Numbered from the stretch's first letter, positions 29,386 to 38,712 are shown. The stretch: 64,000 nucleotides of DNA from Peiella sedimenti (GCF_030504955.1 NZ_JAUKTR010000004.1:62001-126000); one strand, 5' to 3'. Numbers and translations: made by a program. The notes: a model not told the origin generated them from the letters alone.

Positions 29386-30140
29386 CAGTGCAGGCCTCCC
29401 TGAATGACGGTGGGCATATCCTTCATGATCCCCAGGCGCCGCGCCACCTCGGCATAGGACTCGATGACGTCGCCGAGGTCGCGGCGGAAGCGGTCCTTGT
29501 CCAGCTTGTTGCCGGTGGCCGTGTCCCAAAGGCGGCAGCTGTCGGGGCTGATCTCGTCGGCCAGGATGACGCGGCTGAACTCGCCCTCCCAGACTCGGCC
29601 GAACTCAATCTTGAAGTCCACCAGGGTGATGCCGACCGCGCCGAACATGCCAGACAGGAAGTCGTTGATGCGCAGCGTCATGGCCAGGATGTCGTCGATC
29701 TCCTGGGTGGTGGCCCAGTTGAAGGCCGTGATGTGCTCTTCGGTGACCATCGGGTCGCCCAGCTTATCGTCCTTCAGATAGAACTCGACGATCGAGCGGG
29801 GCAGGGGCGCGCCCTCTTCCTGGCCCAGGCGCGTGGCCAGCGAGCCGGCCACGATGTTGCGGCACACCACCTCCAGCGGAATGATCTCGACCTCGCGGAC
29901 CAGCTGTTCGCGCAGGGATAGCCGGCGAATGAAGTGGTTGGTCACGCCGATGGCGCCCAGCCGGGTCATGATGAACTCGCTGATCTTGTTGTTCAGCACG
30001 CCCTTGCCTTCCAGCGTCGCCTTCTTCTGGGCGTTGAAGGCGGTGGCGTCGTCCTTGAAGTACTGGATGATGGTGCCCGGCTCAGGCCCCTCGTAGAGGA
30101 TCTTGGCCTTGCCTTCGTAGAGCTTCTTGCGGCGGGTCAT
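29385..30140 (-). CDS. purC: Phosphoribosylaminoimidazole-succinocarboxamide synthase
   Basis: SAICAR synthetase, which adds aspartate to CAIR with ATP. 251 residues. '[32 protein letters not shown]' at the N terminus, 'LIDFKIEFG' replaced here by '[16 protein letters not shown]', then '[18 protein letters not shown]' form the SAICAR signatures. I start at the ATG at 30140; residues encoded further upstream do not match PurC. Together with purS it forms a tight pair. Confidence 0.96.
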   Translation of the reverse strand: MTRRKKLYEGKAKILYEGPEPGTIIQYFKDDATAFNAQKKATLEGKGVLNNKISEFIMTRLGAIGVTNHFIRRLSLREQLVREVEIIPLEVVCRNIVAGSLATRLGQEEGAPLPRSIVEFYLKDDKLGDPMVTEEHITAFNWATTQEIDDILAMTLRINDFLSGMFGAVGITLVDFKIEFGRVWEGEFSRVILADEISPDSCRLWDTATGNKLDKDRFRRDLGDVIESYAEVARRLGIMKDMPTVIQGGLH

Positions 30141-30171
30141 GGTCTGTCCCGAAAGGGAGGGGCGGCAAACT

Positions 30172-30212
30172 AAAAACGCGCGGGCCGGAAATGCCGTCCG
30201 GCGGCGCGCGTT
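30172..30212 (-). terminator. Intrinsic terminator downstream of the HWE kinase gene
   Basis: Outer arms 30175-30182 and 30205-30212 (8 bp) plus inner arms 30184-30189 and 30197-30202 (6 bp). On the minus strand five T residues follow. It separates the kinase gene from purC, which must then have its own promoter in the remaining 30 bases or within the terminator region. Confidence 0.75.
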
Positions 30213-30323
30213 CAGAGTCGCTGCGATGCGGTGGAACATAGGCGTTTGCGCGGCGCGGGGCAAACGGCGAGAGGCGAAGGGGCCAGCCGCGTCCCCTACG
30301 GACCTGGCGGTCCGCGTCAGCGC

Positions 30324-31343
30324 CTATTGATCCGCTTCCAGCGCGGCATGGGGCATGGTCATCCGGCAGATCAGACCGTCGGAACGATAATCTAGGGCCA
30401 CATCGGCTCGAAGGGCTCTGGCCACGACCTGCTTGATGAGGCTGGTTCCAAAGCCCTGGCGTTCAGGGCGTTTCACGGGCGGCCCGCCTTCCTCACGCCA
30501 CTCGATGAGAAACAGGGGTTCTCCACCGATGTCCTTGAAGGCCGTAGCCACAATGACTCGTCCCGTGGGGCTGCTCAGCGCGCCATACTTCGCCGAGTTC
30601 GTCGCAAGTTCGTGGACCGCCAGCGCCAGTAGCTGGGCGGCCTTTGGTCCCACTGACACGGAAGGGCCGTCAATCGCCACATTCGCCCCGCCCTGCGTCT
30701 GGTACTGGGCCAGTTCCGCCAGAAAGACCTCATTCAGGCTGGTGTGTTTTTCTTCGCCAAAGCGCAGAGCGCCCTGGCTGGCGGCCAGGGCCTTGAGCCG
30801 TCCGACCAGCGAGTCCCTGAACTCTTCCACGTTCGACGCATCCGCCGCGCTGATGGAGACAAGGGAATGAACCACGGAGAGCACGTTGCGCATCCGGTGA
30901 TCCATTTCGCGCGCCATCGCCTCGCGCAGGTCTTCCAGTTCCTTCCGCGCAGTGATGTCACGATGCACAACGGTCAAGATCGTCTGGCCGTCGATAATCT
31001 GGCGCGAGACCATGGCCTCGGCGGGGAACTCGTCCCCGTTTTTGCGGCGGCCCCAGACCTCCCGGCGTGGGCCCATAAGTCGGTGGGTGGAGTTCCCTTC
31101 ACTCCCGAACTCGCGGACCTGACGCGCGTGTTCGGCGCGGTGGCGCAGCGGAAGCAGCATTTCGACGTGGCGGCCGATTACCTCGCCCGCGCTATAGCCA
31201 AATGATTTCTCGGCGGCCGGATTGAATACCAGGACGCATCCGTCTTCATCGGTACAGATCACTGAATCGGCGATAAGCGCCAAAACATCGACCTTTAGTG
31301 CGGCTTCACCCCCCTTGAGCGCCAATAGTGCGGAGTTTTTCAT
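30324..31343 (-). CDS. PAS-domain HWE-type sensor histidine kinase
   Basis: 339 residues, no membrane segment. The PAS domain (about 20-140) has 'SVICTDEDGCVLVFNPAAEKSFGYSAGEVIG' and a PAC-like 'VVHRDITARKELE'. The kinase core has 'EMDHRMRNVLSVVHSLVSIS' with phospho-acceptor His, the N box 'LAVHELATNSAKYGALSSPTGRV', and the W-R-E motif in 'FLIEWREEGG', which together define the HWE/HisKA_2 group. Such kinases often feed light, redox or general stress (PhyR-EcfG) pathways. ATG 31343 follows GGAGG. Confidence 0.9.
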   Translation of the reverse strand: MKNSALLALKGGEAALKVDVLALIADSVICTDEDGCVLVFNPAAEKSFGYSAGEVIGRHVEMLLPLRHRAEHARQVREFGSEGNSTHRLMGPRREVWGRRKNGDEFPAEAMVSRQIIDGQTILTVVHRDITARKELEDLREAMAREMDHRMRNVLSVVHSLVSISAADASNVEEFRDSLVGRLKALAASQGALRFGEEKHTSLNEVFLAELAQYQTQGGANVAIDGPSVSVGPKAAQLLALAVHELATNSAKYGALSSPTGRVIVATAFKDIGGEPLFLIEWREEGGPPVKRPERQGFGTSLIKQVVARALRADVALDYRSDGLICRMTMPHAALEADQ

Positions 31344-31770
31344 TGCCCGCCTCCGCGGATAGGCAAGCCTCAACTTAGCCGTTTATGGCCGCTGAGTCGA
31401 TTGGCGCGCGCCATGCTGCCCGACAAGTCAAGGCCGAGCCTGGGCGACGAACAGGCCGAACGTTCCCGGCGTAAGAAAAGGTGAAGGCGCGACGGAAGCG
31501 AGATGCGGGAATGCGGCGCTTTCCGCCTTATCTTGCCCGATACCCCCTCACTGCTCAGGCCGCCGCTCCTGAGGGTGCAAAGGCCGAGCGCCAGACGGCG
31601 AGGGAATTTGCGCACGCTCCGGCTCCGACTCCCATGCTGCTTAGCCGCGCCCTTGCCAGGCGCCGGTCTTTCTCATGGCTGTCTATCAGACGGATCAGAC
31701 GGATTAGACGGTGTTTCATTTGGCGCGATCTGGCGCGGTTTGGCGCCCGCTTAGGTCCTGGCGCCGTGAC
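31344..31770. other. 427-base region without a convincing gene
   Basis: No open frame here has plausible protein sequence; the plus-strand frame from 31481 is Arg/Ser-rich and runs antisense into the next gene. It holds the kinase promoter side and, at 31687-31764, short periodic repeats (separate entry). No tRNA or clear terminator was seen. Confidence 0.5.
31687..31764. repeat. Short periodic repeats: CAGACGGAT (9-bp) and TGGCGC (10-bp spacing)
   Basis: CAGACGGAT at 31687-31695 and 31696-31704 is followed by the related TAGACGGTG at 31705-31713. Then TGGCGC occurs at 31721, 31731 and 31741 with exact 10-base spacing, and again at 31759. It lies just downstream of the SnoaL-like gene. Confidence 0.6.
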
Positions 31771-32208
31771 TCACAGCGACGGCAGAACCAGCCCCTCGCG
31801 CTCGTTGTCCCAGACCATGTTGTGGATGCGCCAGGCGCCGTCCGGGTCCTTCAGCAGCTGGATCGAGTTGATCCCCCGCCGCTCGGGCGCGCTGTCCGAC
31901 GGGTCCCGCTTCGCCTCATACAGGCTCCAGGCGTGGGCGATGTTGCCGAACACGTCGATGCGCCGGCCGATCTCCACCTCGTAGAAGGGGTTGGCGTCGA
32001 AGAAGGGCTGCACGTTCCTTGCGTACGCCTCCAGCCCCATGGTCAGCCGCTGGGCCCGGCCCTGATCGTCCAGCCAGGTGCGGGTCTGGCGCGCGTCGGA
32101 CGCGAAGACGGCCCTCTGGCGGCTCCAGTCGCGCGGACCGGCCGGTCCCGAGATGAGCGCATACATCTCGTCGATCAGGGCGCCGATCTGGGCTTCATCC
32201 TGCGTCAT
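31771..32208 (-). CDS. Nuclear transport factor 2 / SnoaL-like protein
   Basis: 145 residues forming a likely cone-shaped NTF2 fold. An N-terminal helix pair ('IGALIDEMYALISGPAGPRDW') precedes beta strands such as 'YEVEIGRRIDVFGNIAHAWSLYEAK' and 'GINSIQLLKDPDGAWRIHNMVWDNE'. The fold serves as enzyme or ligand-binding scaffold; no catalytic role can be assigned. It is divergently oriented to the zeta-subunit gene with a 109-base gap. Confidence 0.8.
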   Translation of the reverse strand: MTQDEAQIGALIDEMYALISGPAGPRDWSRQRAVFASDARQTRTWLDDQGRAQRLTMGLEAYARNVQPFFDANPFYEVEIGRRIDVFGNIAHAWSLYEAKRDPSDSAPERRGINSIQLLKDPDGAWRIHNMVWDNEREGLVLPSL

Positions 32209-32317
32209 TGAACCAACCCCTCCTTAAGAACGTATCGCAAAGGCCGATCTTGATTGCCTTGGCCGTCAGCCCGGCTATAGACACGCCTTCCGATTGCGTA
32301 ACCCGCCCGAAAGACCC

Positions 32318-32641
32318 ATGACCACCTTTGACGATCGCGAAAAGGCCTTCGAGGGCAAATATGCTCTCGACCAGGAGCAGGAATTCAAGGCCGCCGCCCG
32401 CCGCAACAAGGCCCTGGGCCTGTGGGCGGCCGAGAAGATGGGCCTGAACCAAGCCTCGGCCGACGAATACGCCAAGGCCGTCGTGCGCGCCGATTTCGAG
32501 CAGCCGGGCGACGAGGACGTGCTGCGCAAGATCATGGGCGACTTCAAGGCCTCTGGCCTGACCATCTCGGAGGGCGAGGTGCGCTCCAAGATGGACGAGC
32601 TGATGGGCCGCGCCCGGGACGAGATCCGCGCGGGCGAGTGA
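32318..32641 (+). CDS. DUF1476 protein, F1-ATPase inhibitor zeta subunit family
   Basis: 107-residue helical protein. 'TTFDDREKAFEGKYALDQEQEFKAAARRNKALGLWAAEKMGL' is the typical DUF1476 N terminus. The Paracoccus member is the zeta subunit that blocks ATP hydrolysis by the F1 motor, while some relatives are weaker inhibitors. The start at ATG 32318 leaves out eight unrelated upstream codons. It is a monocistronic gene between the SnoaL-like gene and purB. Confidence 0.9.
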   Translation: MTTFDDREKAFEGKYALDQEQEFKAAARRNKALGLWAAEKMGLNQASADEYAKAVVRADFEQPGDEDVLRKIMGDFKASGLTISEGEVRSKMDELMGRARDEIRAGE

Positions 32642-32727
32642 TTCCCATCGCTTCGGCGATGATCCGCTGACATTTTGGGGACTTTCGGCTCGCGAGCTCC
32701 TGCACGCGAGCGTCAGGCCTTGCGGAC

Positions 32728-34029
32728 TTAGCTCCTTCCAAACACCCGCTGGAACACGGTGTCCACGTGCTTGGTGTGGTACCCCAGGTCGAACAGGGCC
32801 TCGAGCTCGGCGTCGGACAGCACGACCCGCTCATCGGCCTTGAGGAATTCGAGGAACCGACCCTCGCCGCGCCAGACCTTCATGGCGTTCTCCTGAACCG
32901 CGGCGTAGGCGTCTTCGCGCGAGACCCCGGCCTGGGTCAGGGCCAGCATGACCCGCTGGCTGTTCACCAGCCCGCCCAGGCGGTCGAGGTTCTTCTGCAT
33001 GTTCTCGGGATAGACGTTCAGCCGCTCGACCACGCCGGCGAGCCGGTGCAGGGCGAAGTCGAGGTGGATCGTGGCGTCCGGGCCGATGCCGCGCTCGACC
33101 GCCGAATGGCTGATGTCCCGCTCATGCCACAGGGCGACGTTCTCCAGCGCCGGGACCACGGCCGACCGCACGAGGCGGGCGAGGCCGGTCAGGTTCTCGG
33201 TCAGGATCGGGTTGCGCTTGTGGGGCATGGCCGAGCTGCCCTTCTGGCCCTTGTCGAAGAACTCCTCGGCCTCCAGCACCTCGGTGCGCTGCAGGTGCCG
33301 GATCTCGACCGCCAGCCGCTCGACCGAGCTGGCGACGACCGCCAGGGCCGCGAAGAAGGCCGCGTGCCGGTCGCGCGGGATGACCTGGGTCGAGACCGGC
33401 TCGACGGACAGGCCCATCTGGTCAGCGACGTATTGCTCAACGGCCGGGTCCACATTGGCGAAGGTGCCCACGGCGCCGGAGATGGCGCAGGTGGCGATCT
33501 CCTCCCGGGCCGCGACCAGGCGGCGGCGCGCGCGCTGGAACTCGGCGTGATAGCCGGCCAGCTTGAGGCCGAAGGTCACGGGTTCGGCGTGGATGCCGTG
33601 GCTGCGCCCGACGCACGGGGTCAGCTTGTGCTCGAAGGCGCGGGTCTCCAGGGCCGCCAGCACGCGGTCGACGCCCTCGATCAGCAGGTCGGCCGCGCGC
33701 GCCAGCTGCACGGCGAAGCAGGTGTCCAGCACGTCGGAGCTGGTCATGCCCTGGTGCAGGAAGCGCGCCTCCTCGCCGACGATCTCGGCCACGTGCGTCA
33801 GGAAGGCGATGACGTCGTGCTTGGTGGTGCGTTCGATCTCGTCGATGCGGTCGGCGTCGAAGACGGCGTCCTTGCCCTTGGCCCAGATGGCCCGGGCCGC
33901 CTCGGCCGGAATCACGCCCAGCTCGGCCATCTTGGTGGCGGCGTGAGCCTCGATCTCGAACCAGATCCGATACTTGGTCTCCTGGGACCAGATGTCGACG
34001 GCTTGGGGGCGGGCATAGCGGCTGATCAT
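32728..34029 (-). CDS. purB: Adenylosuccinate lyase
   Basis: Cleaves SAICAR and adenylosuccinate in purine synthesis. 433 residues of mostly helical fumarase/aspartase fold. 'HQGMTSSDVLDTCFAVQLARAADLL' carries conserved active-site residues, 'VGRSHGIHAEPVTFGLK' the catalytic His, and 'KGSSAMPHKRNPILTENL' the flexible signature loop with the catalytic Ser. The tail resembles the short bacterial form. Confidence 0.97.
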   Translation of the reverse strand: MISRYARPQAVDIWSQETKYRIWFEIEAHAATKMAELGVIPAEAARAIWAKGKDAVFDADRIDEIERTTKHDVIAFLTHVAEIVGEEARFLHQGMTSSDVLDTCFAVQLARAADLLIEGVDRVLAALETRAFEHKLTPCVGRSHGIHAEPVTFGLKLAGYHAEFQRARRRLVAAREEIATCAISGAVGTFANVDPAVEQYVADQMGLSVEPVSTQVIPRDRHAAFFAALAVVASSVERLAVEIRHLQRTEVLEAEEFFDKGQKGSSAMPHKRNPILTENLTGLARLVRSAVVPALENVALWHERDISHSAVERGIGPDATIHLDFALHRLAGVVERLNVYPENMQKNLDRLGGLVNSQRVMLALTQAGVSREDAYAAVQENAMKVWRGEGRFLEFLKADERVVLSDAELEALFDLGYHTKHVDTVFQRVFGRS

Positions 34030-34132
34030 GGGCCGTGCGTGTCGGCCCGACGGGGAGACGAGTCAAGATTGGCCGGCTTTGCGGGACGCGCTGGCGGGCG
34101 TATCAGCCACCTTCCAGCCAAGGAGGGATTCG

Positions 34133-34798
34133 ATGATCGAGCTGATCGTGGGCGACCGCATGTTCTCCACCTGGTCCCTGAGGCCCTGGCTTGTGCTGAA
34201 GAAGACGGGGCTGGAGTTCAGCGTCACGGAAATCCCGCTCTATGGCCCCAGCTCGGACGCCAAGCTGGCGGTGCACAGCCCCAGCCGCCGCGTGCCCGTG
34301 CTGAAGGCGGACGGCGAGACCATCTGGGACTCCCTGGCCATCGTGCTGTGGATCGCCGAGGCCGCCCCCGAAGCGCCGGTCTGGCCCAGGGACCCGGTCG
34401 CTCGGGCCCTGTGCCGCTCGGTCGTATGCGAGATGCATTCGGGCTTCATGGGCATGCGCAACGATTTGGGCATGGGTCCGCAGTTCCCGATGGTGGGGCC
34501 CTCCGACGGCCGCCGCACCGAGGTGACGGAGGCCGCCGCGGCCGACGTGCGCCGGATCGTGGCCATGTGGCGCGAGATGCGCGGCCGGTTCGGGGCCGGC
34601 GGTCCCTACCTGTTTGGCGAGTGGTCGGTCGCGGACGCCTTCTTCACGCCCGTGGCGACGCGCTTCCGCCGCCACGGCGTCGATCTGGCCGACTACGGCG
34701 ACGATGAGACCGCGGTCGTCTATGCGCAGACCCTGCTGGCCCAGCCGGATTTCCTGGAGTGGGAGCGGGAGGCGAAGCCGCTGGATCATTCATTGTAG
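34133..34798 (+). CDS. Glutathione S-transferase family protein
   Basis: 221 residues. The N-terminal thioredoxin-like domain begins 'IELIVGDRMFSTWSLRPWLVLKKTGLEF' with a Ser/Thr-type active site, then 'RRVPVLKADGETIWDSLAIVLWIAE'. The helical domain has 'LFGEWSVADAFFTPVATRF'. AGGAGG at 34121-34126 supports the start. Substrate unknown. It is distinct from the GST at 20145. Confidence 0.9.
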   Translation: MIELIVGDRMFSTWSLRPWLVLKKTGLEFSVTEIPLYGPSSDAKLAVHSPSRRVPVLKADGETIWDSLAIVLWIAEAAPEAPVWPRDPVARALCRSVVCEMHSGFMGMRNDLGMGPQFPMVGPSDGRRTEVTEAAAADVRRIVAMWREMRGRFGAGGPYLFGEWSVADAFFTPVATRFRRHGVDLADYGDDETAVVYAQTLLAQPDFLEWEREAKPLDHSL

Positions 34799-34807
34799 GG
34801 TTGGCGC

Positions 34808-35773
34808 ATGAGCCTGGTCGCGGCGGCGGTATATCGGCAGGGTCAGCGCGTTCGCACCCTGACCCTCGACGATGACATCGCCCTTGGCGACGATGAGTTC
34901 GTTTGGATCGGGCTGGTTGAACCGACTGAAGGCGAACTGCGCACGCTTCAGGCGCGGTTTCGTTTGCATCCCCTGGCCGTCGAAGATGCGCTCAAGGCGC
35001 ACCAGCTCCCCAAGGCCGAGGTGTTCGGCGACCAGCTGTTCGTGGTGCTGCGCACCGCCCACTTCCAGCCCGGCGGGCTGATCGACTACGGCGAGACCGC
35101 CGTCTTCATGGGGCAGGGCTTCATCATCACGGTGCGCCATGGCTCGACGCGCGCCCATACTCAGCTGCGCGAACAGCTGGAGGCGGCGCCCAGCCTTTTG
35201 CGACACGGCATCGACTATGTGCTGCACGCCGTCCTGGACTTTATCGTCGATGGCTATCTGCCGGTGGTCGAGGCCATCGAGGCCGAGGTCGATGAGATGG
35301 AGCGTCGGGCACTGGACGCCTTCCTCGGCCGGGCCGAGGTCACGCGTATCTTCGCGCTCAGGCGCGAGGTGCGGCGCTTTCAGCGACTGCTGGACCCGAC
35401 CAACGAGGTCTGCGCCCGGCTGGAGCATCTGGAGCTGCCCTGCGTCGACGCCGAGGTGCGTCCCTACTTCCGTGATGTGGGCGACCATGTGCGCCGGGTC
35501 GAGGCCATGCTGGAGGCCCTGAGCGAGGTGCTGGCTTCGGTCTTTGAGGCCAGTCTGTTGCTGGAGCAGCAACGTCAGGGCGCAATCACTCGGCGGCTGG
35601 CCGCCTGGGCGGCGATCCTGGCCGTGCCGACGGCCATAGCGGGTGTCTACGGCATGAACTTCGAAATCATGCCCGAACTGGAGTGGCGTTACGGCTACTT
35701 CGCGGTGCTGGCGTTGATCGGGGCCGTCTGCCTCTATCTCTATGCGCGTTTCAAACGTTCGGGCTGGCTTTAG
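34808..35773 (+). CDS. CorA-family divalent metal transporter
   Basis: 321-residue inner-membrane protein that transports Mg2+ or other divalent cations as a pentamer. A long cytoplasmic alpha/beta and helical domain precedes two C-terminal membrane helices (about 260-285 and 295-313). The pore signature GMN is in 'GVYGMNFEIMPEL'. The loop MPEL after GMN is also typical. It is ten bases downstream of the GST gene. Selectivity (Mg, Co, Zn) cannot be read from sequence. Confidence 0.92.
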   Translation: MSLVAAAVYRQGQRVRTLTLDDDIALGDDEFVWIGLVEPTEGELRTLQARFRLHPLAVEDALKAHQLPKAEVFGDQLFVVLRTAHFQPGGLIDYGETAVFMGQGFIITVRHGSTRAHTQLREQLEAAPSLLRHGIDYVLHAVLDFIVDGYLPVVEAIEAEVDEMERRALDAFLGRAEVTRIFALRREVRRFQRLLDPTNEVCARLEHLELPCVDAEVRPYFRDVGDHVRRVEAMLEALSEVLASVFEASLLLEQQRQGAITRRLAAWAAILAVPTAIAGVYGMNFEIMPELEWRYGYFAVLALIGAVCLYLYARFKRSGWL

Positions 35774-35778
35774 TCTCG

Positions 35779-36066
35779 CTAGACAAGCCCCTGGGCCTTG
35801 AAGCTGACCACGCCCTCGCGGCCGACGACCAGATGGTCATGCACCTCGACCTTGAGCAGCCGGCCCGCGTCGACGATCTGGCGGGTCATGTCGATGTCGG
35901 CGCGGCTGGGCGTCGGGTCGCCCGAGGGATGGTTGTGCACCAGGATGAGTGCGCTTGAGGACAGCTCCAGCGCCCGGCGCACCACCTCACGCGGGTAGAC
36001 GGCGGCCTGGTCCACCGTGCCCCGGTTCATGAGCTCGTCGGCGATCAACTGGTTCTTGCGGTCCCG
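35779..36066 (-). pseudogene. radC: radC, C-terminal fragment cut by prophage insertion
   Basis: About 95 residues of the JAB-like metalloprotease domain remain, with '[20 protein letters not shown]' carrying the His-His-Asp metal motif and ending 'SFKAQGLV'. RadC-like sequence can be followed upstream to about codon '[10 protein letters not shown]' at 36064. An in-frame stop appears a few bases beyond, inside prophage sequence. The N-terminal helix-hairpin-helix part is missing, and should lie at the far prophage end. An internal ATG at 36048 could still permit a short product. Confidence 0.85.
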
Positions 36067-36075
36067 CTAAGATGC
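36055..36075. other. Left attachment site region (attL) within radC
   Basis: RadC coding similarity ends at about 36062-36066, and the recombinase gene starts within 50 bases, so the crossover must lie here. Serine recombinases use a very short shared core, so the exact bases cannot be fixed without the right end. Confidence 0.6.
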
Positions 36076-36113
36076 GGCTTGCAGAAATCGATTTGATCTT
36101 TATGGGCCGCCCT

Positions 36114-37787
36114 ATGCCGAACGCCGTCATCTACCGCCGCTATTCCACTGACGAACAAGAGCATGGGTCAGGCGACACGCTGGCCCGCCAAGCTGAGCGA
36201 TGCTCCGCGATGGCGGAGGCGCGGGGCTGGACGGTCGTCGAGACGCTAACCGACCGGGGCAAGTCGGCCTTCAAGGGCGAACACCTCCGCGATGGTGAAC
36301 TGGGCGCGTTTGAAGCCAAGGTTCGGGCGGGAGAGGTCGCGCCAGGGACGGTGCTGTTGGTCGAACGTCTCGACCGTCTCTCGCGCCGCCCGGTGCCTGA
36401 GGTCATGGCGTGGATTCACGCCATGACCACGTTCGGCATCACGGTGGCCGTGGCCGATGTCGATGAGGTCTATGGCGCTAGCGTTGACCTGGGCACCTTC
36501 CTCACCACGGCTATCAGGGCAGCCACCGGCCACGAGGAATCCCGGAAAAAGTCGGAGCAAACCCTGAAGGCGCGGGAGCGTCTATGGCGGCTCGCTGAGA
36601 CCAAGACCGGGCCTTGGGCCAATCTCGCGGGGAAGATTCCAGGGTGGCTGGTGCGGCGGCCCGATGCGAGCGGCTTCGACGTGATCGAAGAACGAGCCGC
36701 CATCGTCCGCGAGGTTTACGAGTTATCGGCTGACGGTCTGGGTGTGATCACCATCGCCAATCTCTTGAACCAGCGGGGGCTCAAACCCTTCGCCGCACCC
36801 ACAGTGTATGAGGGGCGGCCTTATCAATGGAGCCGCTCAGGGGTTCGACAACTCCTGACCTCGACAACCGTTGAAGGCGATTTTCGACCTCACAGCGGCC
36901 CCTACGCTGGGCGCATTATCACCGAGTTCTATCCCCGCGTTGTCGATGCAGACGTGGTTGCGAGGGCGCGGGCAAACCTCGCCTCTCGCGCCACCGTGAA
37001 GGGTCAGGGCGCGAGACAAGGCACGACCAATCTCTTCGCGGGTCTTATGAAATGCGGCGAGTGCGGTCGGCGGGCCTTCCTCACCTCCGGGGTGAAGAAG
37101 GGTCGCCGCTACAGCTACGTTAAATGCGAGGCAGCCCAGGAGGGGCGTTGCTCCAACCGCGCAGGTTATGCCTATCCGGCGTTCGAACGGTCCACTCTGG
37201 ACCTCATTATCGACCTCGCGCTCGATGATCGAGTCTTCGCCGCTACAGGTGAACTGAAGGCGGCGCGCGTTCGGGTGGCGGAAGTCGAAAAAGCCATCGA
37301 GACGAAGGCTGCCGCACGGGCGCGGCTACTGAGCCTGTTTGCAGCGGGCGACGACCAGTTGGCCGATATGATCGCTCAGGCGAAGGCCGACCTGGATGCG
37401 CTCAATGCGGAACTCGAAACGGCCAAGCTAGAGGTCGCGCGGGCATCGGGTCAGGTCAGTGGGATCGAGCACCTTAAGCGCGTCAACGATATCAGGGCCG
37501 CCGCTATGTCTGAGGATGCAAACGAGCGGGAGCAAGCACGGGGACGGCTCAGGGTCGCCCTCTCAACCATCGTCATGGCCGTGGATATCGAGCCCGTCGA
37601 AGGTCGAAAGGTCTTCACGGTCATCCTGAAGGGCGGCGTGATGGCCTTCCGAATTGACGACCGTGGTAACTTGGTGAAGGCCCTTAGTGATGCGGCAGGG
37701 CAGCCTCTGTGGGCGTTCCTGCCTCCGGAGGCCCAAAACGACCTAAGACCGCTCATCGACCGCATTGAGAAGCTGAGCGCGGCCTAG
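36114..37787 (+). CDS. Large serine recombinase (prophage integrase)
   Basis: Catalyses site-specific integration and excision. 557 residues from the chosen ATG; ATG 36102 adds four residues. The resolvase domain begins 'VIYRRYSTDEQ' with the nucleophilic Ser at about residue 10, plus 'VERLDRLSRRP' with conserved Arg. The recombinase domain covers about 180-290. A zinc ribbon has 'LMKCGECGRRAFL' and a later 'KCEAAQEGRCSNRAG', and a coiled coil lies at about 385-445. It starts next to the broken radC, so it is the enzyme responsible. Excision would also need a directionality factor, not seen. Confidence 0.95.
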   Translation: MPNAVIYRRYSTDEQEHGSGDTLARQAERCSAMAEARGWTVVETLTDRGKSAFKGEHLRDGELGAFEAKVRAGEVAPGTVLLVERLDRLSRRPVPEVMAWIHAMTTFGITVAVADVDEVYGASVDLGTFLTTAIRAATGHEESRKKSEQTLKARERLWRLAETKTGPWANLAGKIPGWLVRRPDASGFDVIEERAAIVREVYELSADGLGVITIANLLNQRGLKPFAAPTVYEGRPYQWSRSGVRQLLTSTTVEGDFRPHSGPYAGRIITEFYPRVVDADVVARARANLASRATVKGQGARQGTTNLFAGLMKCGECGRRAFLTSGVKKGRRYSYVKCEAAQEGRCSNRAGYAYPAFERSTLDLIIDLALDDRVFAATGELKAARVRVAEVEKAIETKAAARARLLSLFAAGDDQLADMIAQAKADLDALNAELETAKLEVARASGQVSGIEHLKRVNDIRAAAMSEDANEREQARGRLRVALSTIVMAVDIEPVEGRKVFTVILKGGVMAFRIDDRGNLVKALSDAAGQPLWAFLPPEAQNDLRPLIDRIEKLSAA

Positions 37788-37794
37788 AGCCCGA

Positions 37795-38712
37795 CTAGCG
37801 GAGACCCATGATGCGATAGGGGGCCTTCAGGGATTTCTTTGGCCGCTCTTTCGCGCGCAAAATCACCTCATCGCCATCGGGTCCACGCACCGCGAATACG
37901 GTCGCGTCCCCCAGCGGGCGGCTTTCCGCTTCCGCGAGCGAGCGCAAAGCTTCGAAGGCATCACGAGCGAGTTCGTTGGCCGCCTCATCGATGTGGCGGA
38001 GAAGGTCATCTAGGCGATTGATGGTCGCGAGACTGCGCGCGGCATTGTCGGCATCAAAGCCCGCTTGGACTACTAGGCCCTCGACCTCTCTTACCTCAAG
38101 CGTTTCCTGGAACCGCTCGCGCTCTAGGGAATACCGGTCTGCCGATTTCAACAAGGCGCTGTGCTGCCGATCAAGGTTCATCACCGCGTTCAGGAGGCTA
38201 TCGCCCACGATCTCCTTCGCGGCCCAAACCTCATCCGTTGTGAAGCTGAGGCGTTCTGGCAGGTTCCCCCAAGGCATCACGCGCATGCACAACGCGTGAA
38301 TAACCCGAACGTGCGGCTCTAGCTCAGGTCCGGCCTCGGCCTCCGCAACTTCCCGCGCCAATCCCTCCTTGGCCTGTCGAAGCGTGTCTCGCAGGGAGGA
38401 AGCGTCCGAGTAGATGTAGGTGGCCTTCTGGAAAATCGCGAAGGCCAGAGCTTTGACACGCTCCGCCCTTTCCCGCTGACGGTTCTTGTGAGCTACGCGT
38501 TCGGTGCCCCACACAGCGACGGCGGCACCCAAGATCGCGCCGATGATACCGATCAGACCACTGACGATTGCGCTGACCCATTCGCCACCCCCGTCTGCTT
38601 CTGGAAGGACGCTCACAAGCGGCTGGGATGACGCGTGGGCAGAGGATGCTCCAAAGGCGGCGACTGCGAACGCCAGGCCGGTCAAGACGCGAAACCGCAG
38701 CGCGCCGGTCAT
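37795..38712 (-). CDS. Hypothetical membrane-anchored coiled-coil protein
   Basis: 305 residues, not recognised. There is a signal-peptide-like leader (1-28, ending in Ser-Ala-His-Ala) and a hydrophobic helix 'IVSGLIGIIGAILGAAVAVWG' (about 49-69). A long charged helical region then has several Leu/Ala heptads, and the C terminus is Lys/Arg-rich. It is convergent with the recombinase gene, seven bases apart. Its position beside the integrase suggests a lysogeny-expressed accessory gene, which is inference. Confidence 0.6.
   Translation of the reverse strand: MTGALRFRVLTGLAFAVAAFGASSAHASSQPLVSVLPEADGGGEWVSAIVSGLIGIIGAILGAAVAVWGTERVAHKNRQRERAERVKALAFAIFQKATYIYSDASSLRDTLRQAKEGLAREVAEAEAGPELEPHVRVIHALCMRVMPWGNLPERLSFTTDEVWAAKEIVGDSLLNAVMNLDRQHSALLKSADRYSLERERFQETLEVREVEGLVVQAGFDADNAARSLATINRLDDLLRHIDEAANELARDAFEALRSLAEAESRPLGDATVFAVRGPDGDEVILRAKERPKKSLKAPYRIMGLR

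Noticed and set aside
31481..31984. Plus-strand frame in the gene-poor region
   Set aside because: Arg/Ser-rich, low-complexity translation that runs antisense into the SnoaL-like gene; no Shine-Dalgarno.
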